Below the pieces are notes generated by a model that was not told the origin of the DNA, ran no database searches, and worked only from the letters and a program-made list of their open reading frames with translations. From an uncultured Bacteroidia bacterium (GTDB lineage Bacteria; Bacteroidota; Bacteroidia; Bacteroidales; UBA932), in the NCBI GenBank assembly GCA_902780935.1, contig CACZHP010000003.1:44131-108130 (forward strand): DNA of 64,000 bases, given 5' to 3'. Position numbers and translations under genes: made by a program. This document shows positions 54,453-63,407 of the stretch, one piece after another (position 1 is the stretch's first letter; each line of letters begins with the position of its first letter).

Positions 54453-55367
54453 CCCGGTTTCACTGGACTTTCCGGAGAATATATTATATTGACGCATAAC
54501 AGTTTCCACGTAAGCCCGCGTGGCTGAGCTGCGTTCCCTGCCCTCAAGGTCCTGGAGAGCCCTGCCTCCTCCACTGTTGTAGGCGGCTATGGTCAGCCAA
54601 GCGAGAATCTCGGGATCCTCGGCGTATCTGGATAGGGTTTTCTGGAGAAACGCGAGATACCGAGTGCCGGCGGCGATGTTCTCTTCCGGGTCCAACGCGT
54701 CGGTGACGCCAAACCTGTCAGCCGTGACTGGCATCATCTGCATGATTCCCATGGCTCCTTTGGGAGACTTGGCCTGAATCATGAACTTTGACTCGCTCCA
54801 GGCGAGTGCCGCGAGAAGTTTCCAGTCCCATCCGAGAATCCTTGCGCAGGATATGAAACAGTCGTCATAAGGGCTTATCACTCCGGAAGAAAGCTGCCAT
54901 CCGCGGGCTGTCCCGTAACTTCCTGAGAATCTTCTGACCAGTTCGGCATACTCTCTCGAGCCCCGGAATATGGCGTTCCATCTGGTGATCTCCCTGGCGG
55001 CGCCTTTCTCATGCCTTATGACCCATATCGCCGAGGAGTCCTCCATAGCGATCCCGGTCAGCCCTGGAGTCTCCTTGAACTCGTCCTTGGAAATGACAAG
55101 GATGTCAAGGCTGTCCTTGGCCACCGCTTCCAAAAGGCTGTCGAGGTCATCCCCGAGAAGGATGGTGGTGGAATCGAGGTGGCTTTTCCCGAACGCCTTG
55201 AGTATCTCGTAGTTGAAGCCGACCATGTAGCCGTCCAGCCGGACCGCGCAGCGCAACTCGCTGTCCCGGAAAACGTCTTTGTCTTTTTGGTGATAAAGCT
55301 TGTTCCCGGCGACGGGGAACAAGACCAAAAGCAGGAGACTGGTCAACAGATGCCTTGTGCGGTTCAT
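54288..55367 (-). CDS. Lytic transglycosylase, MltF-like, with an overprinted tail
   Basis: A 359-residue periplasmic murein-cleaving enzyme: signal peptide, a solute-binding-protein-like domain (about 30-145), and an SLT domain (165-300) with the catalytic Glu in AWSESKFMIQAKSPKGAMGIMQMMP. The SLT fold ends near VMRQYNIFSG. The remaining about 55 residues are highly acidic (many Asp, Glu and Gln) and are read antisense to the conserved last helix of the permease gene, so the tail is probably a product of stop loss. The start overlaps the porin stop by 4 nt (ATGA). Confidence 0.88.
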   Translation of the reverse strand: MNRTRHLLTSLLLLVLFPVAGNKLYHQKDKDVFRDSELRCAVRLDGYMVGFNYEILKAFGKSHLDSTTILLGDDLDSLLEAVAKDSLDILVISKDEFKETPGLTGIAMEDSSAIWVIRHEKGAAREITRWNAIFRGSREYAELVRRFSGSYGTARGWQLSSGVISPYDDCFISCARILGWDWKLLAALAWSESKFMIQAKSPKGAMGIMQMMPVTADRFGVTDALDPEENIAAGTRYLAFLQKTLSRYAEDPEILAWLTIAAYNSGGGRALQDLEGRERSSATRAYVETVMRQYNIFSGKSSETGLLGPDGLSGIDPGDEDAGDQKEEHDDQEREDISDQDHGDVDVDGNEGDEVILRV

Positions 55368-58072
55368 CGGCGTCCGCGCGAACCACCCCTGCCAGATCCC
55401 CTGGAACCGCCGCCGCCAGAAAGACCGGAGCTTGCGTTAACCCTCTGGTTCTGCGTAGGTTGGCGATAGAAAGGCCAATACACTCCAAACTTGAGGGCTC
55501 TTTGGGTCCTAATGTAGGTGTGGGTGCTGAAGTAGTCAAACTTGTCCATCGGCCATCCCTGCCCCACATTCTCAATCTTCACAAAGGCGCAGGCGCGTTT
55601 CCACTGCACATTCACGAAAGCGTCGATGACGGGGCCGTTGTTGTACTGCTCCTTCTTCTGATTGTAGAACACTCCCACGGCGGGATTCCAGCCGGGTGAG
55701 AAATACTTGGTGTTGTACCAGGCGTCGCCTCCTAGCTGCATCACCATCGTCCCGCCGGAGATGTCAAACTGCAGGTACAGCCTGGAGTTGGCGGCGAGTG
55801 TGGGAACAGGCACCACATCCTGGTTCGAGGAGACCTGGAACAGGATCCTGTTGTCCAGGTGGAGAGGGCCGAAAGCGAAATCCTTGGACAGGGAGGCGCT
55901 CAGCACGCTCATCGGTTTGGTGTTCTGCCTGACCACAGCCAGGGAGTCGAAATAGACGTTCCCGTCAAGAAGGGCATATCCGACTTCGGCGGAAATCTTC
56001 CATCTCGGGATGTCCAGTCTGGCCTGAAGAGTAGTCGAGGAAGTCTTCCCGAAATCATTGTCCCAGCGGAAGTGATTTGAGAAGAAGTGGTTATGATAAT
56101 GCTCGGGCTCCTTCACGGAGGTCTCGAACCGCAGGTTCAGATTGACAGGACTCGTCCTGGCCCTGCGGAAAGGATGCAGGGTGAACAGCAAGTTACCTTT
56201 CAAGGACATGTCGTTCATCTCGCTTCCGAGGAACACATAGTCTCCAGTCGCGTCCCAGTGGATATAATCCCTCAGCTGCCCCTCCACGCCAGCGTACACG
56301 AAGGTTGAGTTCCAGACTGTGTTGGTGTTGCCCTTGAGGAAGGTGGGGTCAAAGTCATACCAATTCGTGATCCTGTTTCCTATTCCTCCGTTCAGTTTCG
56401 ACACGATGGCGTCCTCCGACCATGGCTGCAGGCGCAGGAAAACCCTGTTCTCCAGTTTGGATACCCTGACCGAGTCGTAGGAGTTGGTGGGGTTGTAAAG
56501 GAAGGCGTTGTTGTAGAACATCCTTCCGATCTTGTCGCTGGCGGAGATCTGGTCGTAGTATTTTTTCCGGAATACCGAATACTCGGAACTGTGGCCGATG
56601 AAGGCTGTCGTAATGTTGTCCGAGTCGATGGTGTCCGCCGCTGCGCGTTCGGCGGCGGCGAGTTCCACCAGGCTGTCCACGGAGGCGATCAGGATGGAGT
56701 CCCCGGACGCGAGTATCTTTTCCCTGTAGGCCTTGTTCCTCTTGTTCTCCTGGATCCTGTTAATGAATGTGAACGGGATCCTGTACTGCTGGTCGAGGAA
56801 GAAAGTCTTCCTGGTGATGTTGCTGGAAGCGTTGGTCAGGTGGACCGAATATTCCCTGGCGTCCAGGGTCGTGTCCCTCACCATGGAGTTGTCCGTGATA
56901 CCTCCGTTCTCGCTCCTGACTATCTTGTTGTTGATGTAGCCGGCATGCATCAGGTACTTCTTCCCGGTGTAGTTCAGGGACAGCGAGAGAGTCTTGTTGG
57001 CCGTGGCCTCGTTCTGGGCTATACCCTTTCCTCCGAACCTGTTGTACTCAATGGTGTAGTTGAACGAGGGGAACAGGTTCTGGCTGGTCAGGATGTGGAG
57101 GTTGTCCGATTCCTTCTGAGAGTTGGCGAACAAGGTTCCGGTGTATGACAACTCCGTATAGGCGGTCTTTGTGTTGTAGGACGGCAGGGTCTTGGCCGAG
57201 TAGGTCCAGGACTCATAAGGGGTGTAGAAAGAAATCCCGTTCTCGCTCGAGCGGTTGAAGTAGTTGTAATACTGGAGGGCGGATCCGGCAACTCCCAGCC
57301 ACGACGCGTTCACATCCTTCCTGTAGAAAGGATAATCATGGAACCGGAAGTTGGCGGTGGTGTCGGGGATCTTGACCTTCATCTTGTGGAACTCCCTCTC
57401 ATGGGTCCATTGGACTATCCTCTTGTAAATCATTGAGTCCGGAATCGCGAAGGTCTCCAGGATCCTGGGGGTGTTCTCCCGGATGCTGTCCCTTATCTCC
57501 AGAAGGCTGTCCTTCACTGCCTGGATACTGTCGGCCTGACGCCGTTTGATCCTCTCTTTCTGGGCGATGTCGTATTTCTTCTTGTCCGCCTTTGAAAGAC
57601 CGGCGTACCACGCCTCGAACTCGGCCTTTTTCCTGGCGTCGTACTCCAGTTTGTACAGGGAGTCGAGGATGGGCCAGTCAATGGAATCCCCGGCCTGCTT
57701 GAGGGAGTCGCTCACGATGCTGTGGACAAGGGAATCTATGATGGCCACATAGTATTTGTACCTGAAAGGATCGATTTCCTTAAGCGAGTCAGGCGGGAAT
57801 ATCGAATCCCTGGCGGTGACAAGGGGTACGGTGTCTATCGGCTCCAGGAACATGGAAGTGTCGTATTCAATCTTGGAGGTGGAGTGCCCTTTCATGAATA
57901 TGTTCCGGTAGCGTATGGTGTCGGGTTTCTGCGGCTTCTGCCCTTTCTCCGCGGTCACGAGGCCGAACCCTGGATCCCCGGCGTAGGGACGGACACCCAT
58001 GCTGACAGCGTGTGTCGAGATGACGCACACAACCAGCAGCGGGAACCATATTCTTTTTAATACCTCTCTCAT
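55364..58072 (-). CDS. Putative outer-membrane porin (Porin_10-like), 902 residues
   Basis: Signal peptide in the first 25 residues, then a 200-residue charged, coiled-coil-like region (many Lys, Glu, Asp, Arg), then a beta-rich barrel with alternating aromatic and polar residues, as in the putative porin family of Bacteroidota. The C-terminus is a Gly/Ser/Arg tail (SGGGGSRGSGRGGSRG), unlike the aromatic end of most barrels. It is followed by the transglycosylase with a 4-nt overlap. It has a strong promoter at 58095-58126. Confidence 0.8.
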   Translation of the reverse strand: MREVLKRIWFPLLVVCVISTHAVSMGVRPYAGDPGFGLVTAEKGQKPQKPDTIRYRNIFMKGHSTSKIEYDTSMFLEPIDTVPLVTARDSIFPPDSLKEIDPFRYKYYVAIIDSLVHSIVSDSLKQAGDSIDWPILDSLYKLEYDARKKAEFEAWYAGLSKADKKKYDIAQKERIKRRQADSIQAVKDSLLEIRDSIRENTPRILETFAIPDSMIYKRIVQWTHEREFHKMKVKIPDTTANFRFHDYPFYRKDVNASWLGVAGSALQYYNYFNRSSENGISFYTPYESWTYSAKTLPSYNTKTAYTELSYTGTLFANSQKESDNLHILTSQNLFPSFNYTIEYNRFGGKGIAQNEATANKTLSLSLNYTGKKYLMHAGYINNKIVRSENGGITDNSMVRDTTLDAREYSVHLTNASSNITRKTFFLDQQYRIPFTFINRIQENKRNKAYREKILASGDSILIASVDSLVELAAAERAAADTIDSDNITTAFIGHSSEYSVFRKKYYDQISASDKIGRMFYNNAFLYNPTNSYDSVRVSKLENRVFLRLQPWSEDAIVSKLNGGIGNRITNWYDFDPTFLKGNTNTVWNSTFVYAGVEGQLRDYIHWDATGDYVFLGSEMNDMSLKGNLLFTLHPFRRARTSPVNLNLRFETSVKEPEHYHNHFFSNHFRWDNDFGKTSSTTLQARLDIPRWKISAEVGYALLDGNVYFDSLAVVRQNTKPMSVLSASLSKDFAFGPLHLDNRILFQVSSNQDVVPVPTLAANSRLYLQFDISGGTMVMQLGGDAWYNTKYFSPGWNPAVGVFYNQKKEQYNNGPVIDAFVNVQWKRACAFVKIENVGQGWPMDKFDYFSTHTYIRTQRALKFGVYWPFYRQPTQNQRVNASSGLSGGGGSRGSGRGGSRGRR

Positions 58073-58094
58073 GCGGGAAAGACCGATAATCCCA

Positions 58095-58126
58095 CAAATT
58101 TACGCTTTTTCCCTTTTTCCAACAAA
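58095..58126 (-). promoter_or_regulatory. Bacteroidota-type promoter for the porin
   Basis: On the minus strand TTTG (58123-58126) is followed after exactly 20 nt by TAAATTTG (58095-58102). The ATG at 58072 is 22 nt downstream. The sequence after the -7 box, TGGGATTAT, is also found at the asnS promoter. Confidence 0.8.
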
Positions 58127-58176
58127 TCCCGAGCCGTGATAAACCAAATCAAAGATTTTTCGTATATTGTAAAGCT

Positions 58177-60159
58177 ATGAGAAAAATGAAACGAATATAT
58201 GTGACCGACCCGTGGCTTGAGCCTTACAAGGATGCCATAGAGTCCCGTCATGAAAGGATCCTGCAGGCCCGCTCGAAGATTGTGCCGGAAGGCTCCTCAA
58301 GCTTGTCTGAAGGGGTCAACAACCATCTTTATTACGGTTTGCACAAGGAACCGGACGGCTCCTGGGTCATCCGGGAATGGGCGCCGAACGCTACCCGTAT
58401 ATACCTTATAGGGGAGTTCAACAATTGGAAACGCACCTCGGCCTATGAATTCAAGGTGGCCGGGGCGGGCAACTGGGAACTGCGGCTCGACGGCATGTTC
58501 CTCAGTCACGGGGAGTTGTACAAGTTGTTCATTGAATGGCCCGGAGGCGGGGGGGAGCGTATCCCCGCATATTGCCGCAGACTGGTACAGGATCCAGTCA
58601 CGAAAGTCTTCTGCGCTCAGGTCTGGGATCCGGCGGAGCCTTATCAGTGGAAGCACGACAAGGTTCTCAGAAGGCCTCACCCTCTGATCTACGAGTGTCA
58701 TATAGGGATGAGTTCCGAGGAGCCTAAGGTGTCCACTTTCAGCGAGTTCCGTCGGGATGTCCTACCCAGGGTGAAGAGTCTCGGATATGACACGATCCAG
58801 ATAATGGCCCTCCAGGAGCACCCGTATTACGGCTCGTTCGGTTACCAGGTCTCCAACTTCTTCGCATTGAGCTCGAGGTTCGGCACTCCGGAGGAGTTCA
58901 AGGAACTGGTCGATGCCGCACACGGGATGGGTATCGCTGTCGTGATGGACATAGTCCATTCCCACAGCGTTGACAATGAGGCCGAGGGGCTCGGCCTTTT
59001 CGACGGACGGGACGACCTCTATTTCTATCCTGGTCCCCAGGGACACCATCCGGCATGGGGATCCCGTTGCTTTGACTACGGAAAGGACGAGGTCGTGAGG
59101 TTCCTCCTGTCGAACTGCAAGTTCTGGATGGAGGAGTATCACCTGGACGGTTTCCGTTTCGACGGGGTGACGAGCATGATCTACTGGGACCACGGCCTCG
59201 GGAAAGACTTCGGGGATTACAAGCTGTATTTCGACTCCGGAGTGGATGAGAACGCAGTGACCTATCTCGCCTTGGCCAATATGCTCGTTAGGGAAATCAA
59301 TCCCAGGGCAATCACCATAGCTGAGGATGTCAGCGGGATGGCCGGACTGGCAGCCCCGTTCGAGGCGGGTGGAGTCGGCTTCGGCTTCAGGATGGCGATG
59401 GGAATCGCCGACCATTGGATCAAGTGGATCAAGGAAAGGTCTGACGAGCAGTGGAGTCCGGGGGGGATCTGGTACGAACTGACCAACAAGCGCTCTGACG
59501 AGAAGACCATAAGTTACGCCGAGTGCCACGACCAGGCCCTTGTCGGGGACAAGACGATAATCTTCCGGCTGATAGACAAGGAAATGTATTTCTCGATGGA
59601 GAAAGGCTCTAAGAACCTGCTGGTTGACAGGGGAATAGCCCTTCACAAGCTGATCCGGCTGGCGACCCTGGGCACCGCCGGGGACGGGTACCTCAATTTC
59701 ATGGGCAATGAGTTCGGCCACCCGGAGTGGATTGACTTCCCGAGGGAGGGCAACGGCTGGAGTTTCGACCATGCCAGGAGGCTCTGGTCGCTGGCGGACG
59801 ATCCTTCGCTCCGTTACGGCTGCCTCAGGGAGTTCGACAAGGAGATGATAGGCCTCGCGAAGCGGGAGGGCATATTGTCTGACAGACCTGAGCTCCTCAG
59901 GGCGGACGAGGAAAAGAAAATCTTGATATTCAGGCGTAAAAACCTTATCTTCGCGATAAATTTCAACCCGGTGGATTCTTTCGCCGATTATGGCTTCCAG
60001 ACGTCCCCGGGCAAGTATGTTAAAGTGCTGGATTCCGACGATGAGAGGTTCGACGGGTTCTCGCGGCTTGCCGCTGACTCAGAACATTTCACCATCGACG
60101 GTGTCTTAAGCGTTTATTTGCCGAGCCGTTGCGCGCTCGTGCTGAGATATGAAGAATAG
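58177..60159 (+). CDS. glgB: 1,4-alpha-glucan branching enzyme
   Basis: Forms alpha-1,6 branches in glycogen. The 660-residue protein resembles the eukaryote-type branching enzymes (GH13_8) more than E. coli GlgB: N-terminal helices, CBM48 (about 55-150), and the GH13 barrel with MDIVHSHS, GFRFDGVTSM (nucleophile Asp), TIAEDVSGM (Glu) and AECHDQALVG (Asp). Starts at 58177 or three codons later. First gene of the glycogen operon; debranching enzyme follows after 11 nt. Confidence 0.95.
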   Translation: MRKMKRIYVTDPWLEPYKDAIESRHERILQARSKIVPEGSSSLSEGVNNHLYYGLHKEPDGSWVIREWAPNATRIYLIGEFNNWKRTSAYEFKVAGAGNWELRLDGMFLSHGELYKLFIEWPGGGGERIPAYCRRLVQDPVTKVFCAQVWDPAEPYQWKHDKVLRRPHPLIYECHIGMSSEEPKVSTFSEFRRDVLPRVKSLGYDTIQIMALQEHPYYGSFGYQVSNFFALSSRFGTPEEFKELVDAAHGMGIAVVMDIVHSHSVDNEAEGLGLFDGRDDLYFYPGPQGHHPAWGSRCFDYGKDEVVRFLLSNCKFWMEEYHLDGFRFDGVTSMIYWDHGLGKDFGDYKLYFDSGVDENAVTYLALANMLVREINPRAITIAEDVSGMAGLAAPFEAGGVGFGFRMAMGIADHWIKWIKERSDEQWSPGGIWYELTNKRSDEKTISYAECHDQALVGDKTIIFRLIDKEMYFSMEKGSKNLLVDRGIALHKLIRLATLGTAGDGYLNFMGNEFGHPEWIDFPREGNGWSFDHARRLWSLADDPSLRYGCLREFDKEMIGLAKREGILSDRPELLRADEEKKILIFRRKNLIFAINFNPVDSFADYGFQTSPGKYVKVLDSDDERFDGFSRLAADSEHFTIDGVLSVYLPSRCALVLRYEE

Positions 60160-60170
60160 ATAAAACAATT

Positions 60171-62108
60171 ATGGCTTTTTTGAAATTCAACAAGTCCGAG
60201 CTGGTCAATCTCTCGTATTCCTTGAAGAGGGAGATCATCAGCGCCAACAAGACCGGAGCCTATTGCAACACGTCGATCGTGACCTGCAACACCAGGCGTT
60301 ACCACGGTCTGCTGGCTGTCCCGGTGGACAAGTTCGGAGGCAGGAAGCACCTGCTGCTCTCCTCGATGGACGAGAGCCTTGTGCTGAACGGCAAGCAGTT
60401 CAATCTGGGCATCCACTGCTATGGCGACATCTATGAGCCCAGAGGACACAAGTACATCATCGATTTTGAGGCTGACCCGGTGCCGAAGATCACCTACAAG
60501 GTCGGAGGCATGGTCCTTACGAAGACCATCCTTCTCGTCCCTGACGCGGACCAGGTGATGGTCCGTTACGACCTTCTCAACGCCCCGGCCAAAGTCAAGC
60601 TCCTTCTGACTCCATTCCTTGCCTTCAGGGACATCCACGCCCTGACCCAGGAGAATCCCTCCGCCCGGCAGCAGGGTTGGGAGGTCCCCAACGGAATGGC
60701 ATGGAATCTCTATGAGGGCTTCCCGGACCTGAATATCCAGTTCAACACCAAGGACGCGTCTTTCGTCTCGACTCCGTGCTGGTATAAGGGAGTGACCTAT
60801 TCCGATGAGTACAGGCGCGGTTTTGACTGCAGGGAGGATCTTTACGTCCCCGGTCATTTCGAGGTCATGATGAAGGAAGGGGACGCTGTCGTGTTCTCCG
60901 CTTCCGTCTCCGAGGTCGTTCCATCCGGTATGAAGAGGCATTTCGACTCCCTGGTGGCGAAGACTCCGAGCATCACCTCTTATCACGACCAGCTCGTCCA
61001 TTGCGCCGACCTGCTGATCCAGGACAGGAACGGCAAGAAGAAAGTCACGGCAGGTTTTTCCTGGATGTACACCGGCCTTCTTAGGGAGACCTTGATGGCC
61101 GCACCCGGATTAACGCTTTTCGCCACGGGCGACAAGGCGTCCTTCGAGGAGATCCTGGACAACCTTATCGCCGCCGAGCAGGAAAGGCTGTTCCACAGGA
61201 CCACCCAGGTTGAGGCTCCCTTGAGACTCGCCGGGGCACTCAGGCAGTATATCGACTTTGGAGCCGACCCCAGAAAAGTCTGGGGCAAATACGGCCCGGT
61301 CGTCAAGGGAATATTGGAAAGCTACCTGCCAGGTCGCAGGGCGGAGGTCGCGATGCAGCCCAACGGACTGCTTTGGGCTCAGCTCGAGGGATGGGCCCTG
61401 TCTTGGATGAACGCTTACATCGACGGGAGACCTGTCACGGAAAGAGCTGGTTATCAGGTGGAAACTAACGCTTTGTGGTATCACTCGATCGCTTTTGCCG
61501 TGGATATGGAGCGCAAATACGGCGATCCCGAGGGACCCTTCGTCAAGGAGTGGTCCCGGATCAAGGATCTTGTCAAGGCGAATTTCCAGCCTACTTTCTG
61601 GAATGCCAGGGCGGGTTACCTCGCCGACTATGTGGACAATGCCGGACAGCATCTGGAGGTGCGCCCCAATATGATATACGCCCTTATCGAAGATGACATG
61701 CCTGTTGAGCCTGAGGTCGCCAGTTCCGTTCTTCATGTAATTGAGAATGAGCTGGTCACAAGACGCGGGATCCGTACCCTCTCTCCCAGGAGCGTGGATT
61801 ACAAGGGAGTCTATGAAGGTTCCCAGCATGATCGTGACCTCGCTTACCACGGCGGAAGCACGAGGGTCTTCCTTCTCGCTCCGTACATCTGGGTTGGATT
61901 CAAGATGAAGGGCCCGTCTTTCGTCAAGAAAGCAGAGTGGCTTGTGGAAGGGTTCTATCAGGACCTGAACAAGCACGGCGTCGGGGCCTTCTCCGAGCTT
62001 TACGACGGAGATCCGCCTCACGAGCCCCACGGGGCCATTTCCTCGGCTCTGAGCACCTCAGCCCTTTTGTTTGTTGACTATTTTATCTCAAAACACAAGG
62101 AGGATTAG
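60171..62108 (+). CDS. Glycogen debranching enzyme (amylo-alpha-1,6-glucosidase type)
   Basis: A 645-residue protein with an N-terminal GDE-like beta domain (NTRRYHGLLAVPVD near residue 42) and a C-terminal six-hairpin glucosidase domain (AGFSWMYTGLLRETLMAAPG, QPNGLLWAQLEGWALSWM, YHGGSTRVFLLAPYIW). It removes branch stubs of glycogen. Located between glgB and the glycosyltransferase, 3 nt before the latter. The family's transferase half found in eukaryotes is absent. Confidence 0.9.
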   Translation: MAFLKFNKSELVNLSYSLKREIISANKTGAYCNTSIVTCNTRRYHGLLAVPVDKFGGRKHLLLSSMDESLVLNGKQFNLGIHCYGDIYEPRGHKYIIDFEADPVPKITYKVGGMVLTKTILLVPDADQVMVRYDLLNAPAKVKLLLTPFLAFRDIHALTQENPSARQQGWEVPNGMAWNLYEGFPDLNIQFNTKDASFVSTPCWYKGVTYSDEYRRGFDCREDLYVPGHFEVMMKEGDAVVFSASVSEVVPSGMKRHFDSLVAKTPSITSYHDQLVHCADLLIQDRNGKKKVTAGFSWMYTGLLRETLMAAPGLTLFATGDKASFEEILDNLIAAEQERLFHRTTQVEAPLRLAGALRQYIDFGADPRKVWGKYGPVVKGILESYLPGRRAEVAMQPNGLLWAQLEGWALSWMNAYIDGRPVTERAGYQVETNALWYHSIAFAVDMERKYGDPEGPFVKEWSRIKDLVKANFQPTFWNARAGYLADYVDNAGQHLEVRPNMIYALIEDDMPVEPEVASSVLHVIENELVTRRGIRTLSPRSVDYKGVYEGSQHDRDLAYHGGSTRVFLLAPYIWVGFKMKGPSFVKKAEWLVEGFYQDLNKHGVGAFSELYDGDPPHEPHGAISSALSTSALLFVDYFISKHKED

Positions 62109-62111
62109 TCC

Positions 62112-63401
62112 ATGAGAGTTCTGATGTTCGGTTGGGAGTTTCCTCCCCATATCGCCGGAGGTCTGGGCACCGCTTGTTACGGGATTGTCAAGGGACTTGC
62201 CGAGAACGGTGTCGAGACGTTGTTCGTCATGCCTTCCGCTTCGGGGGACGAGGACGGGAGTGTCGCCACCATCATCAACGCCAGCGACGTGCCGGTGATG
62301 AGCGTGGCCTCTTCCGTGGACGAGTTCCTCGGCAAGGTCAGGTTCGTGAGGGTTGGTTCCAACATGATCCCTTATACCAATCCCGATGAGTTCTACCAGC
62401 TTGTCGAAGCTGAGAAAAAACATCGGGAGGTATCTACAGACAATATTTACGGATCCAAGTACCGTTTCTCCGGGAAGTACGGATCCAACCTTCTCGAGGA
62501 GGTCGCTCGTTATGCCATGGTCGGAGGCACGATAGCCGTTGAGCACCAGGATGAGTTCGATGTCATCCATGCCCATGACTGGCTGACCTATCTTGCGGGA
62601 ATAGCCGCCAAGGAGCTCACAGGCAAGCCGCTGGTGGTGCATGTCCACGCCACGTCTTTTGACCGCGGAACGGAGGACATGATCGACTCCAGGGTCTTCA
62701 ATATTGAGAAGAGAGGCATGGAGGCAGCCGACAAGGTGATTGCTGTCAGCGACTTGACCAGGAATATCGTGATCAACAAGTACGGGATATCCCCGGACAA
62801 GGTGGTCACTGTCCACAACGCCGTGGATTTCAGCGGCAGGGAGAATCTCCAAGTCGAGAGGGGAGTGAAGGACAAGGTTGTGACCTTCCTCGGCAGGATC
62901 ACCTTCCAGAAAGGTCCTGAGTATTTCATCGAGGCGGCGGCCAAGGTTTTGAAAAGGACGACCGGGGTGCGCTTCGTGATGGCGGGCAGCGGAGACATGA
63001 TGAACCGTTGCATCCGCCACGCTGCCCGTCTGGGAATATCCGACCGCTTCCATTTCACGGGCTTCCTGAGAGGAACCGACGTGCAGAAGATGTTCGCCCT
63101 GTCGGATGTCTATGTCATGCCTTCGGTCTCTGAGCCTTTCGGAATCTCTCCGCTTGAGGCCATGAGAAGTAACGTTCCCTCAATTATTTCCAACCAGAGT
63201 GGAGCGGCGGAGGTTCTCAAGTATGCCTTCAAGGTGGATTTCTGGGACGTCGACGCGATGGCGGACGACATATATGCCCTCCTTAACTATCCGGCCCTCG
63301 CCGATTTCGCCGCGAAGCAGGGCTATGAGGAGGTCAACCGCCTGAAGTGGAACCATGCGGCGGCGAAGATGAAAAAAGTTTACGAATCTGTCATTAAATA
63401 A
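62112..63401 (+). CDS. Glycosyltransferase, glycogen synthase-like
   Basis: A 429-residue GT-B enzyme. N-terminal GWEFPPHIAGGLGTA is the loop with the KxGG-like donor site; HAHDWLTYLAGIAAK and the C-terminal PSVSEPFGISPLEAM (the E-x7-E type donor motif) complete the fold. In Bacteroides this gene type lies between debranching enzyme and GH57 amylase, and it is thought to act in glycogen synthesis. Donor (ADP- or UDP-glucose) cannot be told from the sequence. Confidence 0.88.
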   Translation: MRVLMFGWEFPPHIAGGLGTACYGIVKGLAENGVETLFVMPSASGDEDGSVATIINASDVPVMSVASSVDEFLGKVRFVRVGSNMIPYTNPDEFYQLVEAEKKHREVSTDNIYGSKYRFSGKYGSNLLEEVARYAMVGGTIAVEHQDEFDVIHAHDWLTYLAGIAAKELTGKPLVVHVHATSFDRGTEDMIDSRVFNIEKRGMEAADKVIAVSDLTRNIVINKYGISPDKVVTVHNAVDFSGRENLQVERGVKDKVVTFLGRITFQKGPEYFIEAAAKVLKRTTGVRFVMAGSGDMMNRCIRHAARLGISDRFHFTGFLRGTDVQKMFALSDVYVMPSVSEPFGISPLEAMRSNVPSIISNQSGAAEVLKYAFKVDFWDVDAMADDIYALLNYPALADFAAKQGYEEVNRLKWNHAAAKMKKVYESVIK

Positions 63402-63407
63402 CCAACC

